From contig JAFRLF010000003.1 in assembly GCA_017431365.1 (NCBI GenBank), positions 1 through 32,503 of the forward strand: a stretch of 32,503 nucleotides of DNA, written 5' to 3'. This document shows, one piece after another, positions 24,539-32,460 of this stretch (position 1 is the stretch's first letter; the number at the start of each line of letters is the position of its first letter). Below the pieces are notes generated by a model. That model was given only the letters and a program-made list of their open reading frames with translations. It had not been told where the DNA came from and made no database searches. The DNA comes from Clostridia bacterium (lineage in GTDB: Bacteria; Bacillota; Clostridia; Christensenellales; Aristaeellaceae). Made by a program: the position numbers and the translations under genes.

Positions 24539-25339
24539 TCATTCAGTAAATTTTTCCCCGTACAGCGTCCTGATCGTATCAAAGGGAATATGCCTGCGGA
24601 CGATGCCGCACCGGGTCTGGTTGTTTTTGGCGGCTCTTATCTCTTCAGCCGCCGCTTTTAATTCATCCCTGTCTGCCCCCATAACGACACCGATCCACAG
24701 CAGAGAATCGGGGTTGAGCAGTCGGTTATACGTTGTTCTTGCGGAATAATTGGCTTCACCACGGGAATAATTCCCGGCCCCATGCGTGATTTGCCCGGAA
24801 AACCAGCAGCACATGTGCAGTTGTTCATAGTCATACCGCACGCCGATGCTCTCACAAAAAGCCTTGTCAGCCGCTACATCCGAATAATCTATTGTCGCCG
24901 CTAAGATTCTGGCAAAGTACAGGTTATCAATATCGTCTTTGGTCTCGGTGGGGAAATTGTATTCCTCAGCAGGATGATCTTTTTCCCAATCAAACTGTCT
25001 GTCATCGATATTCTGGTTGAAAAAACTGACAATGAATTCTTCCGACGCCCTTTCCAGCTTTTCCTGGTCATAGTTCTGGCTTTGATAGAATTTTCTGAAA
25101 GCCTCTTCCGCCGTCCTTCTCGCTTCCAGATAATCCTCCCAGCGGAAGGTCTGATGGGCGATATTCATAAAGGCCGTAAACGCATCCGTGATCTGCGCGT
25201 CCGCTTTTAAGCCAAATTCCTTCAGGAAATCCGTAAAAAAGGGATCCCGTATAAATGAAAGGCCCATCAGGACATCCGTATAAGATTCCTTGTACTGATC
25301 TATAATGGACAGCAGTTTCTTTTCCAATTTCTGGGTCAT
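24539..25339 (-). CDS. Unidentified protein inside the type I restriction operon
   Basis: 266 residues from the ATG at 25339, with AGGGGG 7 bases upstream. An ATG at 25345 overlaps the hsdS stop as ATGA and would add two residues. I do not recognise the family. No signal peptide or membrane helix is seen. The N-terminal half is helical and charged (TQKLEKKLLSIIDQYKESY, then EEFIVSFFNQNIDDRQF). Residues 141-160 are aliphatic, and a CC pair is at 179-180. The C-terminal block, residues about 207-258, reads NRLLNPDSLLWIGVVMGAD, then AAAEEIRAAK and CGIVRRHIPFDTI. Its place between hsdS and hsdR, in the same transcript, argues for a role tied to restriction or defence. Confidence 0.85.
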   Translation of the reverse strand: MTQKLEKKLLSIIDQYKESYTDVLMGLSFIRDPFFTDFLKEFGLKADAQITDAFTAFMNIAHQTFRWEDYLEARRTAEEAFRKFYQSQNYDQEKLERASEEFIVSFFNQNIDDRQFDWEKDHPAEEYNFPTETKDDIDNLYFARILAATIDYSDVAADKAFCESIGVRYDYEQLHMCCWFSGQITHGAGNYSRGEANYSARTTYNRLLNPDSLLWIGVVMGADRDELKAAAEEIRAAKNNQTRCGIVRRHIPFDTIRTLYGEKFTE

Positions 25340-25341
25340 GT

Positions 25342-26538
25342 TCATACCCCCTCGGTCATGATCGGTTCTTTTGGCTGAAATGTCAGCAGCTTGTCACGGT
25401 AATACTCATACTGCTTTTGTCGCGCAGCGATTTCAGCGGGGAGACCAGAATTCAGGTCACCAACTATTTTGTCAAATGATTCTATGGCTTTGACGATAAA
25501 AACTTGTTGTTCAATAGGTGGTAAGGGTATCGTAATTCCAAGAATCAATGATGAATTCAAGTCTCCACGAGCACCTTGTTTTCTCAATAGTAATTCATCA
25601 TACCGACTGCATACGCAATAGTAGACGTATTTGTAGAGTGCCTTTTCAGGGTCAATCACCATGTTTAAGCAATGCTGGTTTGTCGTTGCTCTAATTTTAT
25701 TGATTGCACATCTTCCTGCTGACGCACCTGATATCGCAACAATTACACAGTTTTCAGGAATCCATTTTGCAGCGGTTTCATTTACTGCAGTTTCAGTGAT
25801 ATAGGAATCAACTTTTGTAATTTCATTGAACCTTACGTCTTGCGTTCTTATCCATGGAATAGTGCCGCCATCATAGTATTCTTTTGTCCCCTTTTTAGGA
25901 GTAGCACCTGCACAACTACTTTTCACAACAGAAGCTAACTCAACTAAAGGATAGGAGTCTGAATTCAGCAAATAATCCCGATAATACTCATATTGCTTTT
26001 GGCGAGCTGTAAGCTCCGCTGTAAGCTCCGCTGTAAGCTCCGTGAAATTGTCAAGTATCTTGACAATTTCACGCTGCACTGGCAGCGGGGGGACGGGAAT
26101 TTCAAATTCTTCTGTTACGGGAAGTGATATTTGCGGCAATGACCCCATACCAGAAGCAGCATCCCGAAACTTCTGAATGTTATTCTTCAAAACATAGTAC
26201 AAATACTTGATAGAAGCTTTTTCTGGACAGGTGTATGCCCACATCTCATTCTTGAAGGTAAATGGCTTTTCATAATATACAACGTCAATTACCCCGCGCG
26301 ACTGCACAAGCACGGCAGGAACCCGCGTTATATTCGCGTTGGGAATGTCTTCTTCCATTGCGTCGATAACAGTTTTGCCACCAGCAAATATTCTGATATT
26401 GCCATTAGGATTTTCAATTTCTTTCATTTTGCCAGCGGTTATCGGTGTACCCTTGATGCGGGAATACACTTCCTTTACTTTCTTGAAAGGAACCCCATCA
26501 GGGCATAATTCCGCGATCAATTCTTCCAGTCTGCTCAT
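25342..26538 (-). CDS. hsdS: Type I restriction-modification specificity subunit HsdS
   Basis: 398 residues. It recognises a split DNA target with two recognition domains (about 1-165 and 195-360), joined by conserved helices. The central helix has three ELTA/TAEL repeats followed by ARQKQYEYYRDYLL. The C-terminal one ends AEIAARQKQYEYYRDKLL, showing the expected two-fold repeat. Each domain closes with a PLPVQREIV- or PLPPIEQQVF-type motif. The gene is visibly more AT-rich than hsdM and hsdR, as is common for exchanged specificity genes. The start at 26538 has GAGG 9 bases upstream. The target sequence cannot be predicted from sequence alone. Confidence 0.95.
   Translation of the reverse strand: MSRLEELIAELCPDGVPFKKVKEVYSRIKGTPITAGKMKEIENPNGNIRIFAGGKTVIDAMEEDIPNANITRVPAVLVQSRGVIDVVYYEKPFTFKNEMWAYTCPEKASIKYLYYVLKNNIQKFRDAASGMGSLPQISLPVTEEFEIPVPPLPVQREIVKILDNFTELTAELTAELTARQKQYEYYRDYLLNSDSYPLVELASVVKSSCAGATPKKGTKEYYDGGTIPWIRTQDVRFNEITKVDSYITETAVNETAAKWIPENCVIVAISGASAGRCAINKIRATTNQHCLNMVIDPEKALYKYVYYCVCSRYDELLLRKQGARGDLNSSLILGITIPLPPIEQQVFIVKAIESFDKIVGDLNSGLPAEIAARQKQYEYYRDKLLTFQPKEPIMTEGV
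25400..25419. repeat. Direct repeat copy 1 at the C-terminal conserved helix of hsdS
   Basis: This 20-base stretch matches 25982-26001 with one mismatch (TAATACTCATACTGCTTTTG against TAATACTCATATTGCTTTTG). The pair encodes QKQYEYY in both conserved helices and flanks the second recognition domain. Confidence 0.85.
25982..26001. repeat. Direct repeat copy 2 at the central conserved helix of hsdS
   Basis: Partner of 25400-25419, 582 bases away in the same orientation. Recombination between such copies in different hsdS alleles can exchange the recognition domain between them. Within one gene it would delete it. Confidence 0.85.
26005..26040. repeat. Three tandem 12-bp repeats in hsdS (TAEL spacer repeats)
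   Basis: Units 26005-26016, 26017-26028 and 26029-26040. On the coding strand each is GAGCTTACAGCG (the last one ends GCT) and encodes ELTA. In EcoR124I and EcoR124II the copy number of a TAEL repeat at this place (2 or 3) sets the length of the non-specific spacer in the target. By analogy this gene is in the three-copy state. Confidence 0.92.
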
Positions 26539-26648
26539 TCTTCTTCACCTCTGGCGGGAATATAGTCAAATTCGGAACGCGCATTCATAAATGAAGCGTT
26601 GAAAAATATACCTATGGTGTCCCCAAGACAGTGAGAATAATTCGGGAG
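26535..26648 (-). pseudogene. C-terminal remnant of an unknown gene between hsdM and hsdS
   Basis: On the minus strand 37 sense codons are open from a TAA (26651-26649) to a TGA at 26537-26535, which overlaps the hsdS ATG as ATGA. The peptide includes CLGDTIGIFFNASF and MNARSEFDYIPARGEEE. No start with a ribosome site precedes it; the only ATG is at 26588. The coupled stop and protein-like composition suggest the end of a gene whose front part was lost. The family is not recognised. Confidence 0.5.
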
Positions 26649-26650
26649 TT

Positions 26651-26671
26651 AAGTCCACAACTTGTGGACTT
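26651..26671. repeat. Perfect 21-base palindrome between hsdM and hsdS
   Basis: AAGTCCACAA at 26651-26660, a central C, then TTGTGGACTT at 26662-26671. It sits 18 bases past the hsdM stop, directly before the remnant reading frame. It can form a 9-bp hairpin but has no T-run, so it is not a standard terminator. It may be an mRNA-processing hairpin, a protein site, or the scar of a mobile element. Confidence 0.8.
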
Positions 26672-26688
26672 GAATACAGCTCACGTTT

Positions 26689-28251
26689 TTACCCCTCGAT
26701 TTCCGCGATGATCTGCCGGATGGCTTCCCGCAGTTCGTCCTCCCGCATGACGATTTCCTCTATCTCCGCGTTCAGCTTTACGATGTCCACCTGCTCCCGC
26801 GTATCTTCCGCTTCCACATAGGTGCTGACGGACAGGTTGTAGTCGTTCCCCACGATTTCATCATACGCGGCGAGGTGTGAGAAGTGGGGCTTTTCCGCGC
26901 GGGAGGCGAAGGTGTCGACGATATGCTTGATGTTGTCAGCCGTCAGCCTGTTGTTGTTCGTCACCTTGATGCACTCATCAGTGGCGTCGATGAACAGGGT
27001 CCTGCTGTCGGCTTTGTTCTTCTTCAGCACCATGATGCAGGTGGCGATGCTGGTGCCGAAAAAGAGATTCCCGGGCAGCTGTATCACGCAGTCCACGAAG
27101 TTGTTGTCGATCAGGTATTTGCGTATCTTCTGCTCCGCGCCGCCGCGATACATGATCCCGGGGAAGCAGACGATCGCCGCCGTGCCGTTCGCCGCCAGCC
27201 AGGAAAGAGAGTGCATGATGAACGCCAGATCCGCCTTGCTCTTGGGGGCCAGCACGCCGGCGGGCGAATAGCGCGGGTCGTTGATGAGCAGGGGATTGTC
27301 GTCGCCCGCCCACTTGATGGAATAGGGCGGATTGGAGACGATCAGATCAAAGGGCTCGTCATCCCAGTGCTGCGGCGCGGTCAGCGTGTCTTCGCAGGCG
27401 ATGCTGAACTTGTCGAAGCCCACGTCGTGCAGGAACATGTTGATGCGGCACAGGTTGTAGGTGGTGATGTTGATTTCCTGCCCGAAGAAGCCGTTGCGCA
27501 CAGCGTCATGCCCCAGAACTTTTTCGGCCTTCAGCAGGAGAGACCCGGACCCGCACGCGGGGTCGTACACCTTGTTGACTTCGGTTTTCCCAACGGTGCC
27601 CAGGCGGGTTAGCAGTTCAGAAACGTCGGCCGGGGTAAAGAACTCGCCGCCGCTCTTGCCCGCGTTGCTGGCGTACATGGTCATCAGGTATTCGTAGGCG
27701 TCGCCGAAGGCGTCGATGTCATGGTTTTTCACTTCGCCCAGCGCCATGTCCCGCACGCCCCATAAGAGCTTGCAGAGCCGCTCGTTGCGCTTGGCGACCG
27801 TCGCGCCCAGCTTGTTGCTGTTCACATCAAAATCGTCGAACAGGCCAGAGAAGCTGTTTTCCGACGCGCTGCCCTTGGCACTGTCCTCGATGTGGCGGAA
27901 CACCGTTTCCAGGGTTTCGTTCAGGTTTTCATCCTGCGCGGCCCTCGCGCACACGTTGCAGAACAGCTCGCCCGGCAGGATGAAAAAGCCCTTTTCCTCG
28001 ATCAGGCCCGCCCGCGCCTCCTCCGCGTCCGCGTCCGGCATTTTCGCGTAGTCGAACTCGGCGTTCCCGGATTCGCGCTCGCCGTCGTTGATGTAGGCGG
28101 TCAGGTTTTCGCTGATGTAGCGGTAAAACATCGTGCCCAGCACGTAGTTTTTAAAATCCCAGCCGTCCACGCTGCCGCGCAGCTCGTCGGCGATGGCCCA
28201 GATGGCGCGGTGAAGCTCCTCGCGCTCCTGCTCTTTTCTCATCTCAGGCAT
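26689..28251 (-). CDS. hsdM: Type I restriction-modification methyltransferase HsdM
   Basis: 520 residues from the ATG at 28251, with GGAGG 8 bases upstream. The frame stays open further upstream without such a site. It methylates adenine at the target chosen by HsdS, as M2S, protecting the host. The N-terminal helical domain has [20 protein letters not shown] motif I is DPACGSG (230-236) and the catalytic motif IV is NPPY (307-310). [17 protein letters not shown] precedes motif I, as in type IC enzymes. A C-terminal helical tail contacts HsdS. It heads the operon with its own promoter. The 150-base gap to hsdS is unusual. Confidence 0.97.
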   Translation of the reverse strand: MPEMRKEQEREELHRAIWAIADELRGSVDGWDFKNYVLGTMFYRYISENLTAYINDGERESGNAEFDYAKMPDADAEEARAGLIEEKGFFILPGELFCNVCARAAQDENLNETLETVFRHIEDSAKGSASENSFSGLFDDFDVNSNKLGATVAKRNERLCKLLWGVRDMALGEVKNHDIDAFGDAYEYLMTMYASNAGKSGGEFFTPADVSELLTRLGTVGKTEVNKVYDPACGSGSLLLKAEKVLGHDAVRNGFFGQEINITTYNLCRINMFLHDVGFDKFSIACEDTLTAPQHWDDEPFDLIVSNPPYSIKWAGDDNPLLINDPRYSPAGVLAPKSKADLAFIMHSLSWLAANGTAAIVCFPGIMYRGGAEQKIRKYLIDNNFVDCVIQLPGNLFFGTSIATCIMVLKKNKADSRTLFIDATDECIKVTNNNRLTADNIKHIVDTFASRAEKPHFSHLAAYDEIVGNDYNLSVSTYVEAEDTREQVDIVKLNAEIEEIVMREDELREAIRQIIAEIEG

Positions 28252-28339
28252 GGGGTTGTCCTCCGTTTCGTCTTTAAAGGGTTCCGAACGCGCAGGCTGC
28301 CCGTGCGGCCCCGCCGGATCTCTCCGCTGCATAACTGGA

Positions 28340-28368
28340 ATTATAGCATAACCTTAGCGCCATTTAAA
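28340..28368 (-). promoter_or_regulatory. Promoter of the restriction operon
   Basis: Minus strand: TTTAAA (28368-28363), 17-base spacer, perfect TATAAT (28345-28340), about 90 bases before the hsdM start. A run of eight T's (minus strand, 28377-28370) follows a weak stem just upstream and may partly terminate the previous gene. Confidence 0.65.
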
Positions 28369-28393
28369 CAAAAAAAACCGGAAATTCCCGCGG

Positions 28394-29287
28394 TCAGAAC
28401 AGATCCAGCATGCTGTCCAGATAGATTTCTTCCCGCACCTTCAGGTGATATTCCGGCTTCGTCATGTAGTAGAGCAGCATTTCCAGGACGACGGCGCTGC
28501 CGAGGTTGCGCCCCTCGATCTTAAAATGAGAGAACCCGTTCGGCATATAGACCTTTCGGATGTCCTCAACGCCGATAAAGCCCGGGTTTTCCATCGCGTC
28601 GGAAAAGCGGTATCCCCGTTCGGCGGTCGGCGAGAGGCAGACGTGCTCCCGCAAGGGTTCGCCGAGGTTTTCGCGGCTGACGGCCTCGTAGCACGCGCGC
28701 CTGTCCGGGCAGTCAAACCAGCAGCACTCGTTGCAGAGGAACTCCACCTTTTGCTTCTGCCCGTCGGACAGCGCGTTCAGGCGGGCGTGTTCCCTGTTCA
28801 GCCTGAAGTCCGGCACGACGAAGCGGAATTCGCCGCGGTTCAGCTCGGCTTCGAAGTCCTGAAAATCCGTGAGAACCTTCGTCGTCGAAGAGACGAAGTA
28901 GAGCCCCGGATACCTGTCTTTCCGATAATCAATCAGCAGGTCGGAATGGACGATGACGCCGCTCGGCGCAGGGCCGCTGCGCTCGAACAGGGCGCAGAGG
29001 GCGTTGCCCTTCGGGTCGGACAGGTGCTCCTGGCGCAGCAGGGAATTGCTGAAGGTCAGCCGCGCGGAGACGCCGTATTCCCGCGCCAGAGCGGCGGCGT
29101 CTTCGGGGCGCGCGCCGCCGCCGCCCACGCGGCCGCCGTTCCAGACGCAGCCCTCGGGCGCGCCGTAGATCGAGCCGATCTCGCACCAGTCGTAAAAATA
29201 TGTCCTGTGCGCCTGGTACAGGGGCAGAAAGGCACGGTAAAGGTCGTAAAACTCAAATAGTCCGGGGAGATGATAATATGCTTTCAT
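28394..29287 (-). CDS. Peptidase U32-like protein with a cysteine cluster
   Basis: 297 residues, no signal peptide. Near the C-terminus HFKIEGRNLGSAVVLEMLLYYM (in parts; FKIEGR at 255-260) matches the hallmark of the U32 family. The centre carries Cys185, 188, 189, 193, 199 and 217 (CNECCWFDC at 185-193), like the iron-sulfur ligands of U32 proteins that modify RNA or ubiquinone precursors (RlhA, TrhP, UbiU/V). A conserved-looking NGGRVGGGG segment is at 50-58 and SARLTFSNSLL at 75-84. It may be an iron-sulfur enzyme, but the substrate is unknown. The assignment rests on motifs only. The ribosome site is distant. It lies upstream of hsdM on the same strand. Confidence 0.6.
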   Translation of the reverse strand: MKAYYHLPGLFEFYDLYRAFLPLYQAHRTYFYDWCEIGSIYGAPEGCVWNGGRVGGGGARPEDAAALAREYGVSARLTFSNSLLRQEHLSDPKGNALCALFERSGPAPSGVIVHSDLLIDYRKDRYPGLYFVSSTTKVLTDFQDFEAELNRGEFRFVVPDFRLNREHARLNALSDGQKQKVEFLCNECCWFDCPDRRACYEAVSRENLGEPLREHVCLSPTAERGYRFSDAMENPGFIGVEDIRKVYMPNGFSHFKIEGRNLGSAVVLEMLLYYMTKPEYHLKVREEIYLDSMLDLF

Positions 29288-29371
29288 GTTGGATTTCAGA
29301 GGCCTCGGTTCTGTAGCGGGTTTGGAATCTGATGTCGAACGTGGATTTGTTCGTTTGGTTGAGTGATTGCC

Positions 29372-29956
29372 TCAGTTTAAAGCGCGCATCAACGCAACGA
29401 TGTATTCGCCTTCTTCAGCCAGGGCAAGGTCGTAATCCGGGTCATCTGGCAGAAGCAGCTCACGCTCTCCGTAATCGTTGTATTCATTTTCGGCTGTCCA
29501 CTCACCGATAAAACAAATGTCTCTGAACACGTTATCGTAACCAATGATAAAGTAGCCGGTATGTCCAGTGAGGGAATCGTAACATAAGTAAATACGATAA
29601 CACTGATACGGCCATAGCGGTTTCGGCATAACGATTCTGATCAGGATAACGCCGTCGTCCCTTGGAATTTCCTCTGAGTTGAACTCTTCTTTTTCATAGG
29701 TTACGTCGAATGATAATTGCTGAACATACCAGACCCAGAAATCATATATACCCACACTGCGAAGTATAGCTATTATGCTTTCAGGGTCGCTGTGGAAATT
29801 GGAAGGTAAATAGGAGTGTTCGAAGTAATTGCGCACTTCATCTATTGTATAATCATAATCTTCTTCAGCGTAAGCTGACAACGTCTGAGTGATGACTAAT
29901 ACAATGAGGAAGCAGGCAAGGCTCCTTTTATAGACAAATCGTATGCTCGAATACAT
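29372..29956 (-). CDS. Small secreted protein of unknown function
   Basis: 194 residues. A signal peptide spans about residues 1-30 (basic start, then CFLIVLVITQTLSAYA, cleavage before EEDYD). The mature part is acidic and rich in Tyr and Trp (VRNYFEHSYLPSNF, IYDFWVWYVQQL, YRIYLCYDSLTGHTGYFIIGY in parts). No family is recognised. The gene is more AT-rich than its neighbours, suggesting a different origin. The start at 29956 has GAGG 7 bases upstream. Confidence 0.7.
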   Translation of the reverse strand: MYSSIRFVYKRSLACFLIVLVITQTLSAYAEEDYDYTIDEVRNYFEHSYLPSNFHSDPESIIAILRSVGIYDFWVWYVQQLSFDVTYEKEEFNSEEIPRDDGVILIRIVMPKPLWPYQCYRIYLCYDSLTGHTGYFIIGYDNVFRDICFIGEWTAENEYNDYGERELLLPDDPDYDLALAEEGEYIVALMRALN

Positions 29957-30088
29957 GTTTTTGCCTCACTCCTTTGCCCTATAATGAAAACGGAATGTGC
30001 GTGTTCAGGTGTTTTCGGACAGGGGATTCTCACATTAAGCATGTAAATATAGTATGCGGGTGGCCATACAGCCCTGTCTTGTCATCCG

Positions 30089-30125
30089 AAAAACTTGCGC
30101 CTGCTGCGCCGCGGCGCAGCAGGCG
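30089..30125 (-). terminator. Intrinsic terminator with a long perfect palindrome
   Basis: 28 bases (30098-30125) form a perfect palindrome, giving a stem of about 12 GC-rich pairs. Minus strand: CAAG and then TTTTT follow. It ends the secreted-protein gene at 30145. The remaining bases between 29957 and 30088 show no gene. Confidence 0.85.
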
Positions 30126-30144
30126 GGCTTGGAGATCGGGATTA

Positions 30145-31221
30145 TCACGCCTGGACTTCGATATAGTACACGATGCCCTCCGAGTCGGTGCGGAAGACGG
30201 TTCTCGTATTGTCTATGGTGAAGGTGTAGATGGTGTAGCCCTCACGCGCGTCTTCGCTGTAGTCCGCGCCGAAGACGGCGGTGACGTCTTCAAGCGTGCA
30301 GCCGAAGGTGAGCCCACCCGTCACCACGAAGGACGTATTGTCGGAGACGTTCGCGGCCATGCTGAAGACAGCGCCGTCGACGCCCAGGCAGCTGGCTCCG
30401 GTTTCGCTGTCGGCGGTGTTGTAGAGCATAGCCTTGGCCATGCCCCGGCCATTGTAGAGGATGCCGTTCACACCCATGATCGAGAAAGTCCGTCCGCCCA
30501 TGGGCTTGAGCTCTTCCTCGGCGGCGGCGGCGTCCAGCACCCAGCCGTCAGCGACGAGGTCCCTGGCGGTCAGGCCGGCAGCGTTGTAAAGACAGCCGTC
30601 CATGATGAACTGGCCGGGCGCCAGGGCGGAAGGATCGGGCAGATCAGCCTGCGGAGCGGCGGGCGCGAATTCTATACCGAAGCTTGTGGGTATGGTGGTC
30701 GTGACTTCGATATCTCTGATCGGCGAAGATTCGCTGTCTCCTTCAAAAGAGAAGCGGTACTTGACGTAGTCACGGACAAAATAGTATGAAAGGTTCGAAC
30801 CGTTTCCGTAATTGCTTTCATAACTGGGTTCGCCGTAGGCGGCGCGTACGTCGGCCAGCGTGGCGGTCGCCAGGTCGACGCCGCCGGGCAGCGTGGCGGA
30901 GGGAACGTCTTTGCGCTTCAGCTGATAACCGCAGATGAAGGACGTCTGAGGGGTGGCCAGATCGCGGTGAAGCGCGTCCAGTACGACGGCAAAGCTGACC
31001 TCGCCGTCGCTGACAGGGTTCCAGTAGCCTACTCTAAGTTCGTCGTGAGTCAGACCCTGAGCGTCCAGGATGTCCGGCGAGCCGGCCAGGGTGTAGACCG
31101 TATCGCCAATTTTGACCTGCATGTCGATCCAGTCGTCGGAGGGCATATCCGCGCCTTCGGCCAGGACGGGCATGGCGCTGAGCAGCAGGACGGCAATGAG
31201 AATTGAAACGAGCTTCTTCAT
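30145..31221 (-). CDS. Secreted protein with two related domains, function unknown
   Basis: 358 residues from the ATG at 31221, with GAGG 8 bases upstream. An in-frame ATG at 31266 lies in the promoter. A signal peptide (MKKLVSILIAVLLLSAMPVLA) leads a Sec-exported product without lipobox. Two halves look related: LADVRAAYGEPSY...YVKYRFSFEGDS...IRDIEV in the first and LEDVTAVFGADYSED...YTIYTFTIDNT...VYYIEV in the second. The half boundary, near residue 190, is Ala/Pro-rich. No catalytic motif is visible. The pattern is of a small repeated beta domain. Confidence 0.75.
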   Translation of the reverse strand: MKKLVSILIAVLLLSAMPVLAEGADMPSDDWIDMQVKIGDTVYTLAGSPDILDAQGLTHDELRVGYWNPVSDGEVSFAVVLDALHRDLATPQTSFICGYQLKRKDVPSATLPGGVDLATATLADVRAAYGEPSYESNYGNGSNLSYYFVRDYVKYRFSFEGDSESSPIRDIEVTTTIPTSFGIEFAPAAPQADLPDPSALAPGQFIMDGCLYNAAGLTARDLVADGWVLDAAAAEEELKPMGGRTFSIMGVNGILYNGRGMAKAMLYNTADSETGASCLGVDGAVFSMAANVSDNTSFVVTGGLTFGCTLEDVTAVFGADYSEDAREGYTIYTFTIDNTRTVFRTDSEGIVYYIEVQA

Positions 31222-31257
31222 CAGTTTAGCCTCTTCATCAATAATGGAATTATAATG

Positions 31258-31286
31258 AGGATACACTAAAGAAACGGGGAAGTCAA
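31258..31286 (-). promoter_or_regulatory. Promoter of the two-domain secreted gene
   Basis: Minus strand: TTGACT (31286-31281), 17-base spacer, TATCCT (31263-31258). A TATAAT lies just downstream (31254-31249) but has no -35 at the right distance. Confidence 0.65.
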
Positions 31287-31371
31287 CCCGATTTCTCCGG
31301 CCGGTCCGCAGGCGCGGCCGCGCCGGGCGACTGCAGTTTTTTCCTGGATGATTTTCTTTACGGTAAGGGGC

Positions 31372-31400
31372 TTTTCAGGCTTCACTTTTTGTTGTATAAT
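31372..31400 (+). promoter_or_regulatory. Promoter of pta
   Basis: TTTTCA (31372-31377), 17-base spacer, perfect TATAAT (31395-31400), 68 bases before the start codon. Confidence 0.7.
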
Positions 31401-31467
31401 AAAATATGTTTGATTTGTCAGACAAATATGACGCGACTCATGATTATTGGATTTGGAGGAAAAGCAA

Positions 31468-32460
31468 ATGGCAATCATCGAGAAGATCAAGGCCAAGGCG
31501 GCGGCAAATGTCAAGACGATCGTCCTGCCCGAGGGCGAGGAAGAGCGCAACGTTCAGGCGGCGGCGAAGGTGGTCGAGGCCGGTCTGGCCAACATCATTA
31601 TGCTGGGCGACCCGGAAAAGGTTCAGGCCGTGGCCGATAAGTTCGGCGTGAGCCTGAAGGGCATCACCATCGTCAACCCCGCGACGAGCGACAAGGCGCC
31701 CGCCTACGCTGACACGCTTTACGAGCTGCGCAAGGCCAAGGGCATGACCACCGAGCAGGCGGCCAAGCTGGTCAGCGATCCGATGTACTACGGCGTCATG
31801 ATGGTCAAGTGCGGCGACGCGGATGGCCTGGTTTCCGGCGCGATCCACTCCACCGGCGACATGCTGCGCCCGGCCCTGCAGATCATCAAGGCCAAGCCCG
31901 GCATGAAGACCGTGTCCTCCTGCTTCATGATCGAGTCGCCCAACCCCGCCTTCGGCGACAATGGGCTGCTGATCTTCTCCGACTGCGCGGTGAATCTCGA
32001 CCCCGACGCCGAGCAGCTGGCCAACATCGCCCTCGGCGCGGCGGATTCGGCCCGCGCGCTGGGCGGCATGGAGCCCCGCGTGGCGATGCTCTCCTTCTCC
32101 ACGAAGGGCAGCGCCAAGCACGACAACGTCACCAAGGTTCAGGAAGCCACCCGCATGGCGAAGGAAAGGGCTCCCGACCTGATGCTGGACGGCGAGCTGC
32201 AGCTCGACGCCGCGCTCATCCCCTCTGTGGGCGAGCTGAAGGCGCCCGGCAGCCCGGTCGCCGGCAAGGCCAACGTGCTGGTTTTCCCCGATCTGCAGAG
32301 CGGCAACATCGGCTATAAGATGGCGCAGCGCCTCGGCGCGGCGGAAGCCTACGGCCCCATCCTCCAGGGCATTGCCAAGCCCTGCAACGACCTCTCCCGC
32401 GGCTGCTCGGTAGACGACATCGTCGCCACCGTGGCGATCACCGCCGTGCAGGCCCAGTAA
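31468..32460 (+). CDS. pta: Phosphate acetyltransferase
   Basis: 330 residues from the ATG at 31468, with GGAGG 8 bases upstream. An ATG at 31447 precedes that site. Pta interconverts acetyl-CoA and acetyl-phosphate, which with acetate kinase yields ATP in fermenting bacteria. It is the single-domain PTA_PTB form. Blocks include KTIVLPEGEEERN, CGDADGLVSGAIHSTGDMLRPALQ in parts (about 115-138), FSDCAVNLDPDAEQLANIA (about 170-188), GELQLDAALIP and VLVFPDLQSGNIGYKMAQRL. Acetate kinase would be expected next, but only 43 bases remain in the window and they show nothing. Confidence 0.96.
   Translation: MAIIEKIKAKAAANVKTIVLPEGEEERNVQAAAKVVEAGLANIIMLGDPEKVQAVADKFGVSLKGITIVNPATSDKAPAYADTLYELRKAKGMTTEQAAKLVSDPMYYGVMMVKCGDADGLVSGAIHSTGDMLRPALQIIKAKPGMKTVSSCFMIESPNPAFGDNGLLIFSDCAVNLDPDAEQLANIALGAADSARALGGMEPRVAMLSFSTKGSAKHDNVTKVQEATRMAKERAPDLMLDGELQLDAALIPSVGELKAPGSPVAGKANVLVFPDLQSGNIGYKMAQRLGAAEAYGPILQGIAKPCNDLSRGCSVDDIVATVAITAVQAQ

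Noticed and set aside
25342-26538. Invertible phase-variable hsdS
   Set aside because: No second hsdS copy, inverted repeat or site-specific recombinase is present in the window.
31308-31341. GC palindrome followed by a T-run before the pta promoter
   Set aside because: The palindrome and the T-run are separated, and no plus-strand gene upstream needs a terminator here.
31266-31550. 94-codon minus-strand frame with a hydrophobic start
   Set aside because: It covers the pta promoter and start antisense and has no ribosome site.
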